Shown here in pieces: positions 44,290-54,164 of a stretch of 64,000 nucleotides of DNA. Each line of letters opens with the position of its first letter. Position 1 is the first letter of the stretch. The DNA is from Ch128b sp964527925 (lineage in GTDB: Bacteria; Bacteroidota; Ignavibacteria; Ch128b). The position numbers and the translations under genes are program-made. The notes under the pieces were generated by a model. It was not told the origin of the DNA. It searched no databases and worked only from the letters and a program-made list of their open reading frames with translations. The stretch spans positions 7,106-71,105 of the forward strand of contig CAZGQO010000012.1 in the NCBI GenBank assembly GCA_964527925.1, written 5' to 3'.

Positions 44290-44588
44290 ACTCTTCAAAA
44301 TTATTTCAAATTAATTTTTAATCAAAAAGAGAAATTCATTGATAATTTAATCAGCGAATAATTAAAAATGATCTTAAGACGAATACAATAAATTTTATTA
44401 ATTAACAAGAAATTGATCATCCGATTTTTTTAGCAAGTTCAATTTACTTTTAGGTTTAAGTTAGGGCTTATGTAAAATATTCTAAAAAATCAATTTATAA
44501 TCGGCAATTATAAAAAAAACAAACTTTAATGTTTCCTTGTTTACGAAATCATATCTAAATAACTTTGTAAAAATTTATGGAGCAATAA
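44290..44588. other. Divergent intergenic region with one candidate promoter
   Basis: About 299 AT-rich bases between the divergent DnaQ-UvrC and gcdH genes. No RNA gene or ORF is seen. The gcdH side contains the promoter noted separately. No equally good element was found for the minus-strand gene. Confidence 0.5.
44537..44567 (+). promoter_or_regulatory. Candidate Bacteroidota-type promoter of gcdH
   Basis: TTG at 44537-44539, 20 bases, then TAACTTTG at 44560-44567. This fits the -33 TTTG and -7 TAnnTTTG pattern known in Bacteroidota. The GGAG ribosome binding site and ATG follow 12 to 22 bases downstream. Confidence 0.5.
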
Positions 44589-45755
44589 ATGAAATTTGAA
44601 GGTGTAAATTATTATCATATTGACGATCTTTTTACTGAAGAAGAAAAACTCATTCGCTCAACAATTCGGGGGTTTGTTGAGGATAAAGTAATCCCGATCA
44701 TTGAAAAACATTATAGAGAAGGCACTTTTCCAATGCATCTGGTTCCTGAAATGGCTGAGCTTGGAATTTTTGGAGCAACTCTTCCTGAAAAATATGGATG
44801 TGCAAATCTCAATAATGTCGCTTATGGTTTGATGATGCAAGAGCTCGAAAGAGGTGATAGTGGGATTAGAAGTTTTGCTTCAGTTCAAAGTGCTTTAGTG
44901 ATGTATCCCATCTATACCTTTGGAAGTGAAGAACAAAAAGATTACTGGCTTCCAAAACTTGCACGAGCAGAAAAAATTGGTTGCTTTGGTTTAACTGAAC
45001 CTGATTTTGGTTCTAATCCTGGTGGAATGCTAACACGAGCTGAAAAAGTTGATGGCGGATTTATTTTAAACGGAACAAAAATGTGGATTACAAACGGAAC
45101 AATTGCTGATGTTGCAGTTGTATGGGCAAAATTGGATGGTGTTGTTCACGGATTTTTAGTCGAAAAAGACTTTAAAGGATTTTCTGCACCTGAAATGAAG
45201 AATAAACATTCACTTAGAGCTTCAGTTACTTCAGAACTTGTTCTTGATAATGTCTTTGTACCTGATTCACATTGGCTGCCAAATACACAAGGATTAAAGT
45301 CCGCCTTGATGTGTTTAAGTCAGGCAAGATATGGAATTGCATGGGGTGTGATTGGCTCAATGATGGTCGCATACACAACCGCACTAGATTATGCAAAATC
45401 TCGAGTTCAATTTTCGAAACCGATTGCTGCTTATCAATTGACTCAAGCAAAATTAGTCTGGATGCTTTCCGAAATTACAAAGGCTCAATTGCTCGTACTT
45501 CAACTGGGAAGATTGAAAGATCAGGGTAAGGCAAGATTCACTCACATTTCTCTTGCAAAAAGAAATAATTGTGAAGTTGCTCTTGATATTTGTCGAGTTG
45601 CCAGAGAAATTCTTGGTGCAAATGGAATTCTTGATGAGTATCCAATTATGCGTCATATGGCAAATCTTGAATCGGTTAAAACTTATGAAGGCACTCACGA
45701 AATGCACACTTTAATTGTGGGTGAAGATATTACTGGTTATTCTGCATTTGAATAA
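44589..45755 (+). CDS. gcdH: Glutaryl-CoA dehydrogenase
   Basis: 388 residues of the acyl-CoA dehydrogenase fold. SFASVQSALVMYPI, CFGLTEPDFGSNPGG, WITNGTIADVAVVWAK, and QARYGIAWGVIGS are characteristic of the glutaryl-CoA group. The catalytic Glu is Glu367 in KTYEGTHEMH. The enzyme makes crotonyl-CoA and CO2 from glutaryl-CoA, the late step of lysine breakdown, so it fits with the saccharopine genes and lat at 20-24 kb. Good promoter and GGAG site upstream. Confidence 0.93.
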   Translation: MKFEGVNYYHIDDLFTEEEKLIRSTIRGFVEDKVIPIIEKHYREGTFPMHLVPEMAELGIFGATLPEKYGCANLNNVAYGLMMQELERGDSGIRSFASVQSALVMYPIYTFGSEEQKDYWLPKLARAEKIGCFGLTEPDFGSNPGGMLTRAEKVDGGFILNGTKMWITNGTIADVAVVWAKLDGVVHGFLVEKDFKGFSAPEMKNKHSLRASVTSELVLDNVFVPDSHWLPNTQGLKSALMCLSQARYGIAWGVIGSMMVAYTTALDYAKSRVQFSKPIAAYQLTQAKLVWMLSEITKAQLLVLQLGRLKDQGKARFTHISLAKRNNCEVALDICRVAREILGANGILDEYPIMRHMANLESVKTYEGTHEMHTLIVGEDITGYSAFE

Positions 45756-45807
45756 TAAGCTTTGATATATTTGAAATGAAGTTTTAAACAATTAGAAAAA
45801 AATTATC

Positions 45808-47280
45808 ATGAAAAATAAAATTATATACGAAGCTCTGACTTTTGATGATGTTTTATTGGTTCCGGCTAAATCAACTGTTTTGCCCCGTGATGTTGATGTT
45901 TCAACAAGATTGACGAATAAAATCAGGTTGAACATTCCATTAATTTCAGCGGCAATGGATACCGTTACCGAATGGCAGATGGCGATTGCAATTGCTCGTG
46001 AAGGTGGAATTGGAATCATTCATAAAAATCTGAGTATTGAAGTACAGGCTGATATGGTCGATAAGGTTAAGCGAAGTGAAAGTGGAATGATTAAAGATCC
46101 CATAACTTTGTTCCCGCATCAAACAATTGCTGAAGCTCTTGAGTTAATGCAAAAGTATAGAATTTCAGGAATACCAATTGTTGATGAAAACAGAAAACTT
46201 CTTGGAATTCTGACAAACAGAGACTTGAGATTTGAGCCTGATCTTTCTTTGAGTGTTGATAAACTAATGACAAAAGAAAACTTGATAACTGCAAAAGGCA
46301 AAATATCTTTGACCGAAGCAGAAAAAATTCTTCAGAAATATAAAATTGAAAAACTCCCTGTTGTCGATAAGAGAAACATATTAATTGGTTTGATAACTTT
46401 CAAAGACATTCAGAAAAAGAAAAGTTTTCCGAATGCATGTAAAGATAAACACGGAAGATTAAGAGTTGGTGCTGCTGTTGGAATTGATCGTTCAACAATG
46501 GATAGAGTCGAAGCTTTAAGAAGTGTTGGAGTTGACGTTATAGTTATTGATACTGCTCATGCTCACTCAACAGCTGTTCTCGATACAATCAAAAAAGTAA
46601 AAAAGAAATTTCCTGAACTTGATTTGATTGGCGGAAATGTTGGAACTGCTGAGGCTACAATTGATGTAATTAAAGCTGGTGCTGACTGTGTGAAAGTTGG
46701 TATTGGGCCAGGATCAATTTGCACAACAAGAGTTATTGCTGGAGTTGGAATTCCTCAAATCTCTGCAATCATGGAATGTGCAAAAGCAGCAAAGAAATAC
46801 AATATTCCAATCATTGCTGACGGAGGAATTAAACAAACAGGCGATATTGCAAAAGCACTGGCAGCAGGTGCTGATTCAGTAATGATTGGAAGTTTGTTTG
46901 CCGGAACTGAAGAAAGTCCCGGTGAAATAGTTTTGTATGAAGGCAGAAGTTATAAAGTCTATCGTGGGATGGGTTCACTTGAAGCAATGAAAAAGGGGAG
47001 TAAAGATCGATATTTTCAGGATGTTGAAGATGATATTAAAAAATTGGTCCCAGAAGGAATTGAAGGAAGAGTTCCATATCGAGGTCCACTTTCGGAAACT
47101 GTTTATCAGATGATTGGTGGTTTGAGATCTGCAATGGGTTATTGTGGAGTGAAAAACATCAAAGAATTACAGTCTAAAACAAGTTTTGTTAAAATTACAG
47201 AAGCGGGACTTAAAGAAAGCCATCCGCACGATGTAACTATCACAAAAGAAGCTCCAAACTACAGAGTAAAAGGCAACTAA
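45808..47280 (+). CDS. guaB: IMP dehydrogenase
   Basis: 490 residues, normal length. Two CBS domains (about 92-205) sit in the TIM barrel. The active-site loop GIGPGSICTTR contains the catalytic Cys305. Flap motif and K-site residues (GYCGVKNIKEL) follow. It converts IMP to XMP with NAD, the guanine branch point. The protein ends directly before the next gene with no terminator. Confidence 0.97.
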   Translation: MKNKIIYEALTFDDVLLVPAKSTVLPRDVDVSTRLTNKIRLNIPLISAAMDTVTEWQMAIAIAREGGIGIIHKNLSIEVQADMVDKVKRSESGMIKDPITLFPHQTIAEALELMQKYRISGIPIVDENRKLLGILTNRDLRFEPDLSLSVDKLMTKENLITAKGKISLTEAEKILQKYKIEKLPVVDKRNILIGLITFKDIQKKKSFPNACKDKHGRLRVGAAVGIDRSTMDRVEALRSVGVDVIVIDTAHAHSTAVLDTIKKVKKKFPELDLIGGNVGTAEATIDVIKAGADCVKVGIGPGSICTTRVIAGVGIPQISAIMECAKAAKKYNIPIIADGGIKQTGDIAKALAAGADSVMIGSLFAGTEESPGEIVLYEGRSYKVYRGMGSLEAMKKGSKDRYFQDVEDDIKKLVPEGIEGRVPYRGPLSETVYQMIGGLRSAMGYCGVKNIKELQSKTSFVKITEAGLKESHPHDVTITKEAPNYRVKGN

Positions 47281-47286
47281 TTGGGT

Positions 47287-48360
47287 ATGAAAAATATTTT
47301 TGATCAACGAATTAAAATTCTCAGGAATATTTTGTCTTTAAATAAAGATTCCACTTTTTATACTTCAAAAACTGAAGATGTAATTTATCTATCTGGATTT
47401 AAGTCGACCAATTCTCATTTGTTTGTATTATATGATGAGGTTTTTCTTTTAACAGATAGAAGATATCTTCAGCAGTTGAGTCGCTTAAAAGCAAATCTGA
47501 AATATGATTTAATTCAAAATGATTTGATTGACTCGATTCAGAAATTCTTAAAGAAGAAAAAAATTAAACAGCTGATATTTGAAAATTCCAAAATTACTCT
47601 CGATCGTTTTTTAAAATTCAAAAAGATAGAAAATTTACAACTAAAACCGGCTACAAAAGATTTAGGATTTTTCTTTGCACAGCAAGATTCCTTCTCAATA
47701 GGTGAGACTAAGAAGGCAATTAAAATCACACATAAAATTTTCAAAGAGATATTGAACGATATTCGAGAAGGAATTACTGAAGTCGAATTAAAGGCTGAAT
47801 TGAGATATAAAATCAACAAGTTAAACGCAGGTGAAGCTTTTGAACCAATTGTGCTCTTCGGAAAAAATACTTCTTTTCCACATGGGCAATCTTCTATTAA
47901 AAAATTAAAAAAGAACGAGCCTGTGTTGATTGATTTCGGAGTTAATGTAAATGGTTACAACTCTGATATCACCAGGACAATTTTTTTTGGAAAACCATCA
48001 AATTCTTTTTTAGAAAAATATAATCTGGTTAGAACAGCTTTGAAAATCGCAATGGATAATATCAAATCAGATATTCAGGCTTCAATACCTGCCTCACTTG
48101 TTGTTGAGTATATTAAGAAATTTGGTTTGGATAAAAATTTTACTCATGCATTAGGTCACGGACTTGGTGTTTATTTGCATAATTATCCACGACTCTCTAC
48201 AACTTCTCAGCATAAAATTTCAAAAAATATGATTTTAGCAATTGAACCTGCACTCTATTTTACGAATAAGTTCGGGATTAGAATTGAACAGGATATTTTG
48301 GTTACTGATTCAAACGTAGAAATTCTAACAGAAACAAATGATGAGCTGATAATTCTATGA
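47287..48360 (+). CDS. M24 metallopeptidase (Xaa-Pro aminopeptidase/dipeptidase)
   Basis: 357 residues from ATG 47287 (TTG 47281 is possible). N-terminal creatinase-like domain (1-130), then the pita-bread fold with metal ligands in IDFGVNVNGYNSDITRT (two Asp), HALGHGLGVYLHN (His), AIEPALYF (Glu) and IRIEQDI (Glu). Cleaves an amino acid or dipeptide next to proline. The last four bases overlap the next gene (ATGA). Confidence 0.9.
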   Translation: MKNIFDQRIKILRNILSLNKDSTFYTSKTEDVIYLSGFKSTNSHLFVLYDEVFLLTDRRYLQQLSRLKANLKYDLIQNDLIDSIQKFLKKKKIKQLIFENSKITLDRFLKFKKIENLQLKPATKDLGFFFAQQDSFSIGETKKAIKITHKIFKEILNDIREGITEVELKAELRYKINKLNAGEAFEPIVLFGKNTSFPHGQSSIKKLKKNEPVLIDFGVNVNGYNSDITRTIFFGKPSNSFLEKYNLVRTALKIAMDNIKSDIQASIPASLVVEYIKKFGLDKNFTHALGHGLGVYLHNYPRLSTTSQHKISKNMILAIEPALYFTNKFGIRIEQDILVTDSNVEILTETNDELIIL

Positions 48361-49640
48361 AAAGAAAAGTTTTGGTTATTGCATATTATTTTCCACCGAT
48401 GGGATTTAGTGGCGTTCAACGAACGGCAAAATTTGTGAAGTATATGACAGAATTTGGCTGGGAACCAACTGTACTTACAATCAACCCAAGAGCTTATTAT
48501 GCTTTTGATCTAACACTTTTGAAAGAACTCGAAGAAAGAAATATCAGAATAATTCGAACAGGATCAAAAGATCCAACTCAGAGAGTGATCAATCAATCGA
48601 AAATCAAAAGTGAATTTCTTCGAAAAATATTAAATAGAATAAGTCAGACTTTCATCCTGCCGGATAATAAAAGATTCTGGATGAAGTCAGCTCTTCAAGA
48701 AGCAAGAAAATTACTTGAAAAAGAAACTTTCGACATAATTTTTGCAACTGCACCACCATATACTGATTTAAGGATAGGTGCACAACTAAAAAAAGAATTT
48801 AATATTCCTTTGATTTTAGATTATCGTGATGCATGGCTCGATGATGGTTTATCTTTTTATCCAACTCCAATTCATCGTTGGACTGTAAAATCAATGGAAA
48901 GGGAAGTCTTGCATCAAAGCAATAAAATTGTGGTCTATACTCGTCAGATTAAAGAGCATCTTTTGAGACTTTATCCATTTCTTTCAGCTGATGAAATCGT
49001 AATTATCCCTCATGGTTACGATAAAGAAGATTTCGAAATCAATTTTATTACAGATAAAGAAAAGAGTAAACTAAGAATAACTTACAGCGGTGCATTTTAT
49101 GAAGATCGTACTCCGAAATTTTTCATTGAAGCAGTAGAAAAATTATTTTATGAAAGACCAGATATTGAAAATCAAGTTGAATTCTATTTTGTCGGAAGAT
49201 TTCCATCCTATTATCTCAAAAAAATTCAAAACTCGAGATTGAAATATACTTTTTATTTCACAGGCTATGTTGATCATAAAACGAATATCAGTTATTTATT
49301 AAATTCGGATGTACTCTGGTTAATGATTCGTCATAAAAAAAATCCGCATCTTTATGCAACAAGTAAACTCTTTGAGTACATGGGAACAGGTAAGCCCCTT
49401 CTTGCCTGCGTTCCGAAAAATGGTGCAGCTGCTTATATTCTTAAAGATTACGGTGCTTCGTTTATAACTGAACCTGATAATGTGGAAGAGATTAAAAATA
49501 CTTTAGTTCAAATTTTTGAATTGTATAAGAATGGTATTCTACCTTCGGGTGACAGAAATTATATTAATCAATTTGAAAGAAAAAAATTAACCCAAGAATT
49601 AATAAAAATTTTTCAATTCAATCTTAAAGATGAAGCTTAA
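48357..49640 (+). CDS. Glycosyltransferase, GT4-like
   Basis: 427 residues. N-terminal YYFPPMGFSGVQRTAKFVKYM and a C-terminal GT-B half with SGAFYEDRTPKFFIEAV, FVGRFP, and the YATSKLFEYMGTGKPLLACVP segment typical of family 4 retaining enzymes. It probably adds a sugar to an envelope polysaccharide or glycolipid. Tightly coupled to the peptidase (ATGA) and overlaps purD by 11 bases. Confidence 0.87.
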   Translation: MKRKVLVIAYYFPPMGFSGVQRTAKFVKYMTEFGWEPTVLTINPRAYYAFDLTLLKELEERNIRIIRTGSKDPTQRVINQSKIKSEFLRKILNRISQTFILPDNKRFWMKSALQEARKLLEKETFDIIFATAPPYTDLRIGAQLKKEFNIPLILDYRDAWLDDGLSFYPTPIHRWTVKSMEREVLHQSNKIVVYTRQIKEHLLRLYPFLSADEIVIIPHGYDKEDFEINFITDKEKSKLRITYSGAFYEDRTPKFFIEAVEKLFYERPDIENQVEFYFVGRFPSYYLKKIQNSRLKYTFYFTGYVDHKTNISYLLNSDVLWLMIRHKKNPHLYATSKLFEYMGTGKPLLACVPKNGAAAYILKDYGASFITEPDNVEEIKNTLVQIFELYKNGILPSGDRNYINQFERKKLTQELIKIFQFNLKDEA

Positions 49641-50934
49641 TGTTTTAGTAATTGGTTCTGGCGGAAGAGAAGACGCACTCTCATGGAAAATTTCTCAAAG
49701 CAATCTTTTGAATAAACTTTTCATCATTCCAGGAAATCCTGGAACGCAAAGATTGGGTCAAAATATTTCAATATCCATCGATGATTTTGGTGCAATAAAA
49801 AATTTCTGCATTGAAAATAAAATTGATCTTGTAGTTGTTGGTCCAGAAAATCCTCTTGTGAATGGAATTGCTGACTTCTTAAATCAAGCTGGAATAAAAG
49901 TTTTTGGTCCCTCTAAATTATCAGCACAGATTGAAGGCAGTAAAGCCTTCGCAAAAAGAGTAATGTCCAGAAGAAATGTTCCAACAGCTGTTTATCGAGA
50001 ATTTAATTATAACCAATTGTCTGAGGTAAGAGAATTTTTAAAATCCTCGTCAAATTATCCTCTTGTTGTTAAAGTTGATGGATTAGCTGCAGGCAAGGGA
50101 GTTACAATCTGTCAGGATGAAAAAGATGCTCTTGATGTAATTGATGAAATTTTTGTAAACAAAAAGTTTGGTTCATCGGGAGATAAAATTCTTATCGAAG
50201 AATTTCTGGAAGGTGAGGAGTTTTCTGTTTTTGTAATTACGGACGGAATAAATTTCAAAATTTTAACTCCTGCTCAAGATTATAAAAGAGTGGGTGATAA
50301 CGATACTGGCAAAAACACTGGTGGAATGGGTTCATATTGTTTTCCAGAATTGTTGACCGATAAACAAGTTGAAGAAATAACTCAAAAAATAATTGTGCCT
50401 GTACTTGAAGAGCTGAGAGAAAATTATGAAAAATATGTCGGATGTCTTTATTGTGGATTGATTCAAACTCGTGATGGAATTAAAGTGATAGAATTTAACT
50501 GCCGATTTGGTGATCCGGAAACTCAATCTGTTTTGACAACGATTAAATCAGATTTTCTCGAACTAATCTGGAAAGCTGTAAATGGTGAACTTAAAGATGA
50601 TGATTTAGAATTAAGTGGGAAAGCAGTTTGTCTGGTTCTTGCATCAAAAGGTTATCCTGATGAGTTTCAAAAAGGATTTGATATAAAAGGATTAGACAGA
50701 ATTCAAGATGAAAAAGGAATTATGATATTTCACGCTGGGACTAAATTTGTCGATAAAAAAATTGTGACTAATGGTGGAAGAGTTTTAGATATTGTTGCTT
50801 ACTCAGAAGTTGAACCATTCAAAAATCTTGTTGACAAAGTTTATGAATACGCAAAACAAATTGAATTTGAAAATAAATACTTTAGAACAGATATAGGTTT
50901 GCGTGGGATTAAAAAATTAAATCAGAAAGATTGA
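49630..50934 (+). CDS. purD: Phosphoribosylamine-glycine ligase
   Basis: 434 residues, normal GARS length. N-terminal VLVIGSGGREDALSWKI, VVGPENPLVNGIAD, ATP-grasp core with VVKVDGLAAGKGV, LIEEFLEGEEFSVF, and the acidic metal loop EFNCRFGDPETQ. Catalyses the second step of purine synthesis. It begins inside the end of the GT4 gene and ends two bases from the convergent glycosyltransferase. Confidence 0.97.
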   Translation: MKLNVLVIGSGGREDALSWKISQSNLLNKLFIIPGNPGTQRLGQNISISIDDFGAIKNFCIENKIDLVVVGPENPLVNGIADFLNQAGIKVFGPSKLSAQIEGSKAFAKRVMSRRNVPTAVYREFNYNQLSEVREFLKSSSNYPLVVKVDGLAAGKGVTICQDEKDALDVIDEIFVNKKFGSSGDKILIEEFLEGEEFSVFVITDGINFKILTPAQDYKRVGDNDTGKNTGGMGSYCFPELLTDKQVEEITQKIIVPVLEELRENYEKYVGCLYCGLIQTRDGIKVIEFNCRFGDPETQSVLTTIKSDFLELIWKAVNGELKDDDLELSGKAVCLVLASKGYPDEFQKGFDIKGLDRIQDEKGIMIFHAGTKFVDKKIVTNGGRVLDIVAYSEVEPFKNLVDKVYEYAKQIEFENKYFRTDIGLRGIKKLNQKD

Positions 50935-50935
50935 T

Positions 50936-51955
50936 TCAACTTTCTTTAAAGAAATTAACAATCGTTTGAAAAAGAATTTCCGCATTTACACCGCTGTTTC
51001 CTTCGTATCTGCAAATCTTAGGATTTCCTGGACACTGATTTTGACAATATTCAGGATACGGCATAACTATTCGTGATTCATTCCCGAGTGGTCCCCAGAG
51101 TTTTGGTGAACAGGCAGGAAGGGGACAGAAGACTGTAATTGTTGGAATTTTTAATGCAGCACAAATATGCATTGGTCCCGTACTTGATGAAATCAAAACA
51201 TCAAGGATTGAAAACTTAACTATCGATTCACGAAGTGTATCGTTCAACATTACGTAGTGAACATTTTCTATGTTTTGCAATTTCGGTGGCGGATTTAAAT
51301 CTGTTACGATTACTTTGAAATTCTGAACTGTCAAAAGTTTTTCAATTAGATTTTTATATTCTTCTGGTGAAAGATTTGGCGATGAATTTCCACTCGTAGA
51401 ATTTATTCCAATTAATTTTTCACCGTTAGACGAAAGTTTTTTTCTGATTTGATTGGCAATTGCTTTTTCTTCTGAAGTTAAATGAATTTCTGGATTCAAC
51501 GACTCAGCTTCAATTCCAATTTTACGAATCATATCAAGACAATAATCAGCTTCATGGCGCAATGGAATGTATTTTTTCCTGTCAACATATTTTGTGAAAG
51601 TTAAAAACTGATATAACTTATTACCTACACCAATTCGAGTTTTTATTCCAGATAAGAATAGTAAATAGTTCAATCGTTCATTGGGCAAGAGCATAAATGC
51701 GTAATCGAATTTATAAGAACGAATTTTCTTCACTTCGGAAATGAAAGATTTAAAATCATTATTCTCATTGTAGATTATTATTTCATCTACATGAGGATTA
51801 TTCAGATAAACTGCATGAGTATATTTTCTTACAAGGACGGCTACAAAACTTTTTGGATATTTTCTTTTGATTTCTCTTGGAAGTGGAGTTGAAAGAACAA
51901 CATCTCCAATTCTATCGATTCTGCAAATTAAAAAGCGAGGTTGTTTATCGATCAT
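50936..51955 (-). CDS. GT9 heptosyltransferase-family glycosyltransferase
   Basis: 339 residues. LICRIDRIGDVVLSTPL is the N-terminal GT9 signature. The C-terminal half has GINSTSGN, ISSSTGPMHICAALKIPTITVFCP and a PxxCxxxC-like cluster (YCQNQCPGNP). Such enzymes transfer heptose or related sugars to lipopolysaccharide core. Its start overlaps the end of the upstream GT2 gene, so the two form an operon. Confidence 0.9.
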   Translation of the reverse strand: MIDKQPRFLICRIDRIGDVVLSTPLPREIKRKYPKSFVAVLVRKYTHAVYLNNPHVDEIIIYNENNDFKSFISEVKKIRSYKFDYAFMLLPNERLNYLLFLSGIKTRIGVGNKLYQFLTFTKYVDRKKYIPLRHEADYCLDMIRKIGIEAESLNPEIHLTSEEKAIANQIRKKLSSNGEKLIGINSTSGNSSPNLSPEEYKNLIEKLLTVQNFKVIVTDLNPPPKLQNIENVHYVMLNDTLRESIVKFSILDVLISSSTGPMHICAALKIPTITVFCPLPACSPKLWGPLGNESRIVMPYPEYCQNQCPGNPKICRYEGNSGVNAEILFQTIVNFFKES

Positions 51956-52715
51956 CGTAGGTTTTATGCTGAAGTTCCCAGATTTTTAATTGAACCAGAA
52001 GTTTTGTCCATGCATGAAAAAGCGAAACAAAAAATCCATAAATTCCATCAACAAATCCATACCTGAAAATAAAATGTTGAATGAAATAAATCACAGGATA
52101 AATGAGAATCGTAAAAATATTTGATTTCTGTTTACTGGCTTTCTCAAGTGCCTCAAGTGATGAGTAATGGTTTATTTTATCAAGTGCTTCTTTGAAACTT
52201 CTGTAACTAAAATGAAGAATGGGTTCGTTGAGTTTTCCCAGATTTCCATCAACAATAAATCCTTCGTGTACAAGTCGATTTGAAATTTTTGTCTTTGATT
52301 TTCTGAAAAACCTCACCTGATAATCATTTCCCCAGCCGCAACTTTTTATTCGTTTATTCAAGAAAAAATTATCCCGCTTAATTTGATAACCAGAAAATTG
52401 ATTGATTAATTCATTATTTGAAAGCAACAGCAGGATCATTTCTTTCAGTGATTCAGAGACTCGTTCGTCAGCATCGAGACTTAAAACCCATTCGTTTGAT
52501 GTATTTTCAAGAGCAAAGCTTTTTTGATCTGCAAAACCATTCCACTCCCGTTGAATGATTTTGTCGGTGTACTTCTTTGCAATCTCAACTGTCGAATCTG
52601 TACTGAATGCATCAACAATGATAATCTCATCAGCCCATTTGATTGATTCAAGACACTCTTTAATATTTTTCTCTTCATTCTTTGTAATTATCGTAACGCT
52701 CAGTTTTTCTCTCAT
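51945..52715 (-). CDS. GT2 glycosyltransferase (WaaE/KdtX-like)
   Basis: 256 residues. GT-A fold with SVTIITKNEEKNIKECLESI, DAFSTDSTVEIAK and LDADERVSE (DxD metal site). A C-terminal hydrophobic, amphipathic segment (about 195-235) may bind the membrane. The NEEKNI form and length match WaaE/KdtX core-modifying enzymes. First gene of the two-gene envelope operon. Confidence 0.88.
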   Translation of the reverse strand: MREKLSVTIITKNEEKNIKECLESIKWADEIIIVDAFSTDSTVEIAKKYTDKIIQREWNGFADQKSFALENTSNEWVLSLDADERVSESLKEMILLLLSNNELINQFSGYQIKRDNFFLNKRIKSCGWGNDYQVRFFRKSKTKISNRLVHEGFIVDGNLGKLNEPILHFSYRSFKEALDKINHYSSLEALEKASKQKSNIFTILIYPVIYFIQHFIFRYGFVDGIYGFFVSLFHAWTKLLVQLKIWELQHKTYDDR

Positions 52716-52962
52716 TCAGTTTTCAATTTTTATTGAATTTAAAAAAAATGTAGTTAATAATTTTGGATGATTCAGTTAATACGATTGAAATGTTTAGATC
52801 TATGTTTATACTTTTCTCTTATAATCACTTAATATTTTAATTGAACAAATTCTGTGAATCTTTTCTTTAATGAAAAACTAAAAACTTTTATTGAAGTGTT
52901 AATTCAATCGAATCATTATAAAAATAAATTCTATTCATAATCACTAATTTTGTATTGTTAAA

Positions 52963-54150
52963 ATGAAGAATTGGAAGACGAATTTATTTATAATCTGGGT
53001 AGGGCAATTTATTGCAATGATGGGAATGAGTATGGTTGTACCGTTCCTGCCGCTTTATTTGAGAGAACTTGGAGTTAAAGAACCACATTTGGTTGCCAGA
53101 TGGAGTGGATTTGTCTTTTCAGGACCATTTTTGTTTTCGTTTGTTCTTGTGCCAGTGTGGGGTTATCTCGGTGATAAGTATGGCAAAAAACTGATGGTTA
53201 TTAGAGCGTTATTTGGACTTGCTTTTGCACAGGTTTTAATTGGAAGTTCTCAGAACGCTTATCATTTATTGATTGGAAGATTGGTACAGGGAATGGTGAG
53301 TGGATTTGTCCCTGCTTCTATGGCTCTTGTCGCTTCTTCAACTCCACGAGAAAAAACTGGTTATGCACTTGGATTACTTCAAACAGCAACATCAGGTGGG
53401 ACAGTTTTAGGTCCTTTCGTTGGTGGATTTCTTGCTGATCGTATTGGAATCAGACCAATATTTTTTATCACTGCGTTTTTATGCTTCACAAGTGCAATGC
53501 TTGCAATCTTTAAGGTGAGAGAAGAGAAGAAAAACAATTTATCTGAAGAGACAAAATTAATCGATAACTACAAATTAGTTTTCAATCATCATCAATTAAG
53601 ATTAATAATAATAATGATAGTTTTCACTCAAATATCAATTGCGTTTAATCAACCATTATTTGCACTCTACGCTGAAACTCTTCACATCGACAAAAAATTT
53701 CTCGCTTCTATTGCAGGTTTGTTGTATGGGATAATGGGCGTATTCAATATGATTGGTGCACCAATGTGGGGTAAATGGAATGAAAAATTTCCTGTGAACA
53801 AATCTATTGCCATTGCTGCAACTTTTGCAGGTTTGAGTTATGCACTTCACTTTTTTATTTATAATCCATATTTGCTCGCAATAGTTAGATGTATTCTTGG
53901 ACTATCACTTGGGGGAATGCTTCCAGTCTTGTATACATTAGTCAGTCAAAATTCACCGATTCAAAAAAGAGGCGGGATTATGGGAATTGCAAGTTCGGCT
54001 CAAGTGCTTGGAAACTTACTTGGTCCAACTTTAAGTGGAATAATTGCTTCGCAAATTGGTATCAGACCTGTCTTTTTAATTTCAGCGTTAATTTTAATTT
54101 TTCTGGGATATTCGGGATATAACGCAATAAAGTCAAATGTTAATCGATAG
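52963..54150 (+). CDS. MFS transporter, drug:H+ antiporter type
   Basis: 395 residues with about 12 helices. The antiporter signatures are visible: GYLGDKYGKKLMVIRAL (loop 2-3), GRLVQGMVSGFVPASMALV (helix 4) and TSGGTVLGPFVGGFLADRIG (helix 5). Likely exports small hydrophobic compounds. A TAATTTTG box (52945-52952) ends 10 bases before the ATG and may be its -7 element, but no clear -33 partner was found. Converges with the PP2C gene below. Confidence 0.9.
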   Translation: MKNWKTNLFIIWVGQFIAMMGMSMVVPFLPLYLRELGVKEPHLVARWSGFVFSGPFLFSFVLVPVWGYLGDKYGKKLMVIRALFGLAFAQVLIGSSQNAYHLLIGRLVQGMVSGFVPASMALVASSTPREKTGYALGLLQTATSGGTVLGPFVGGFLADRIGIRPIFFITAFLCFTSAMLAIFKVREEKKNNLSEETKLIDNYKLVFNHHQLRLIIIMIVFTQISIAFNQPLFALYAETLHIDKKFLASIAGLLYGIMGVFNMIGAPMWGKWNEKFPVNKSIAIAATFAGLSYALHFFIYNPYLLAIVRCILGLSLGGMLPVLYTLVSQNSPIQKRGGIMGIASSAQVLGNLLGPTLSGIIASQIGIRPVFLISALILIFLGYSGYNAIKSNVNR

Positions 54151-54164
54151 AAATCTTACCAACT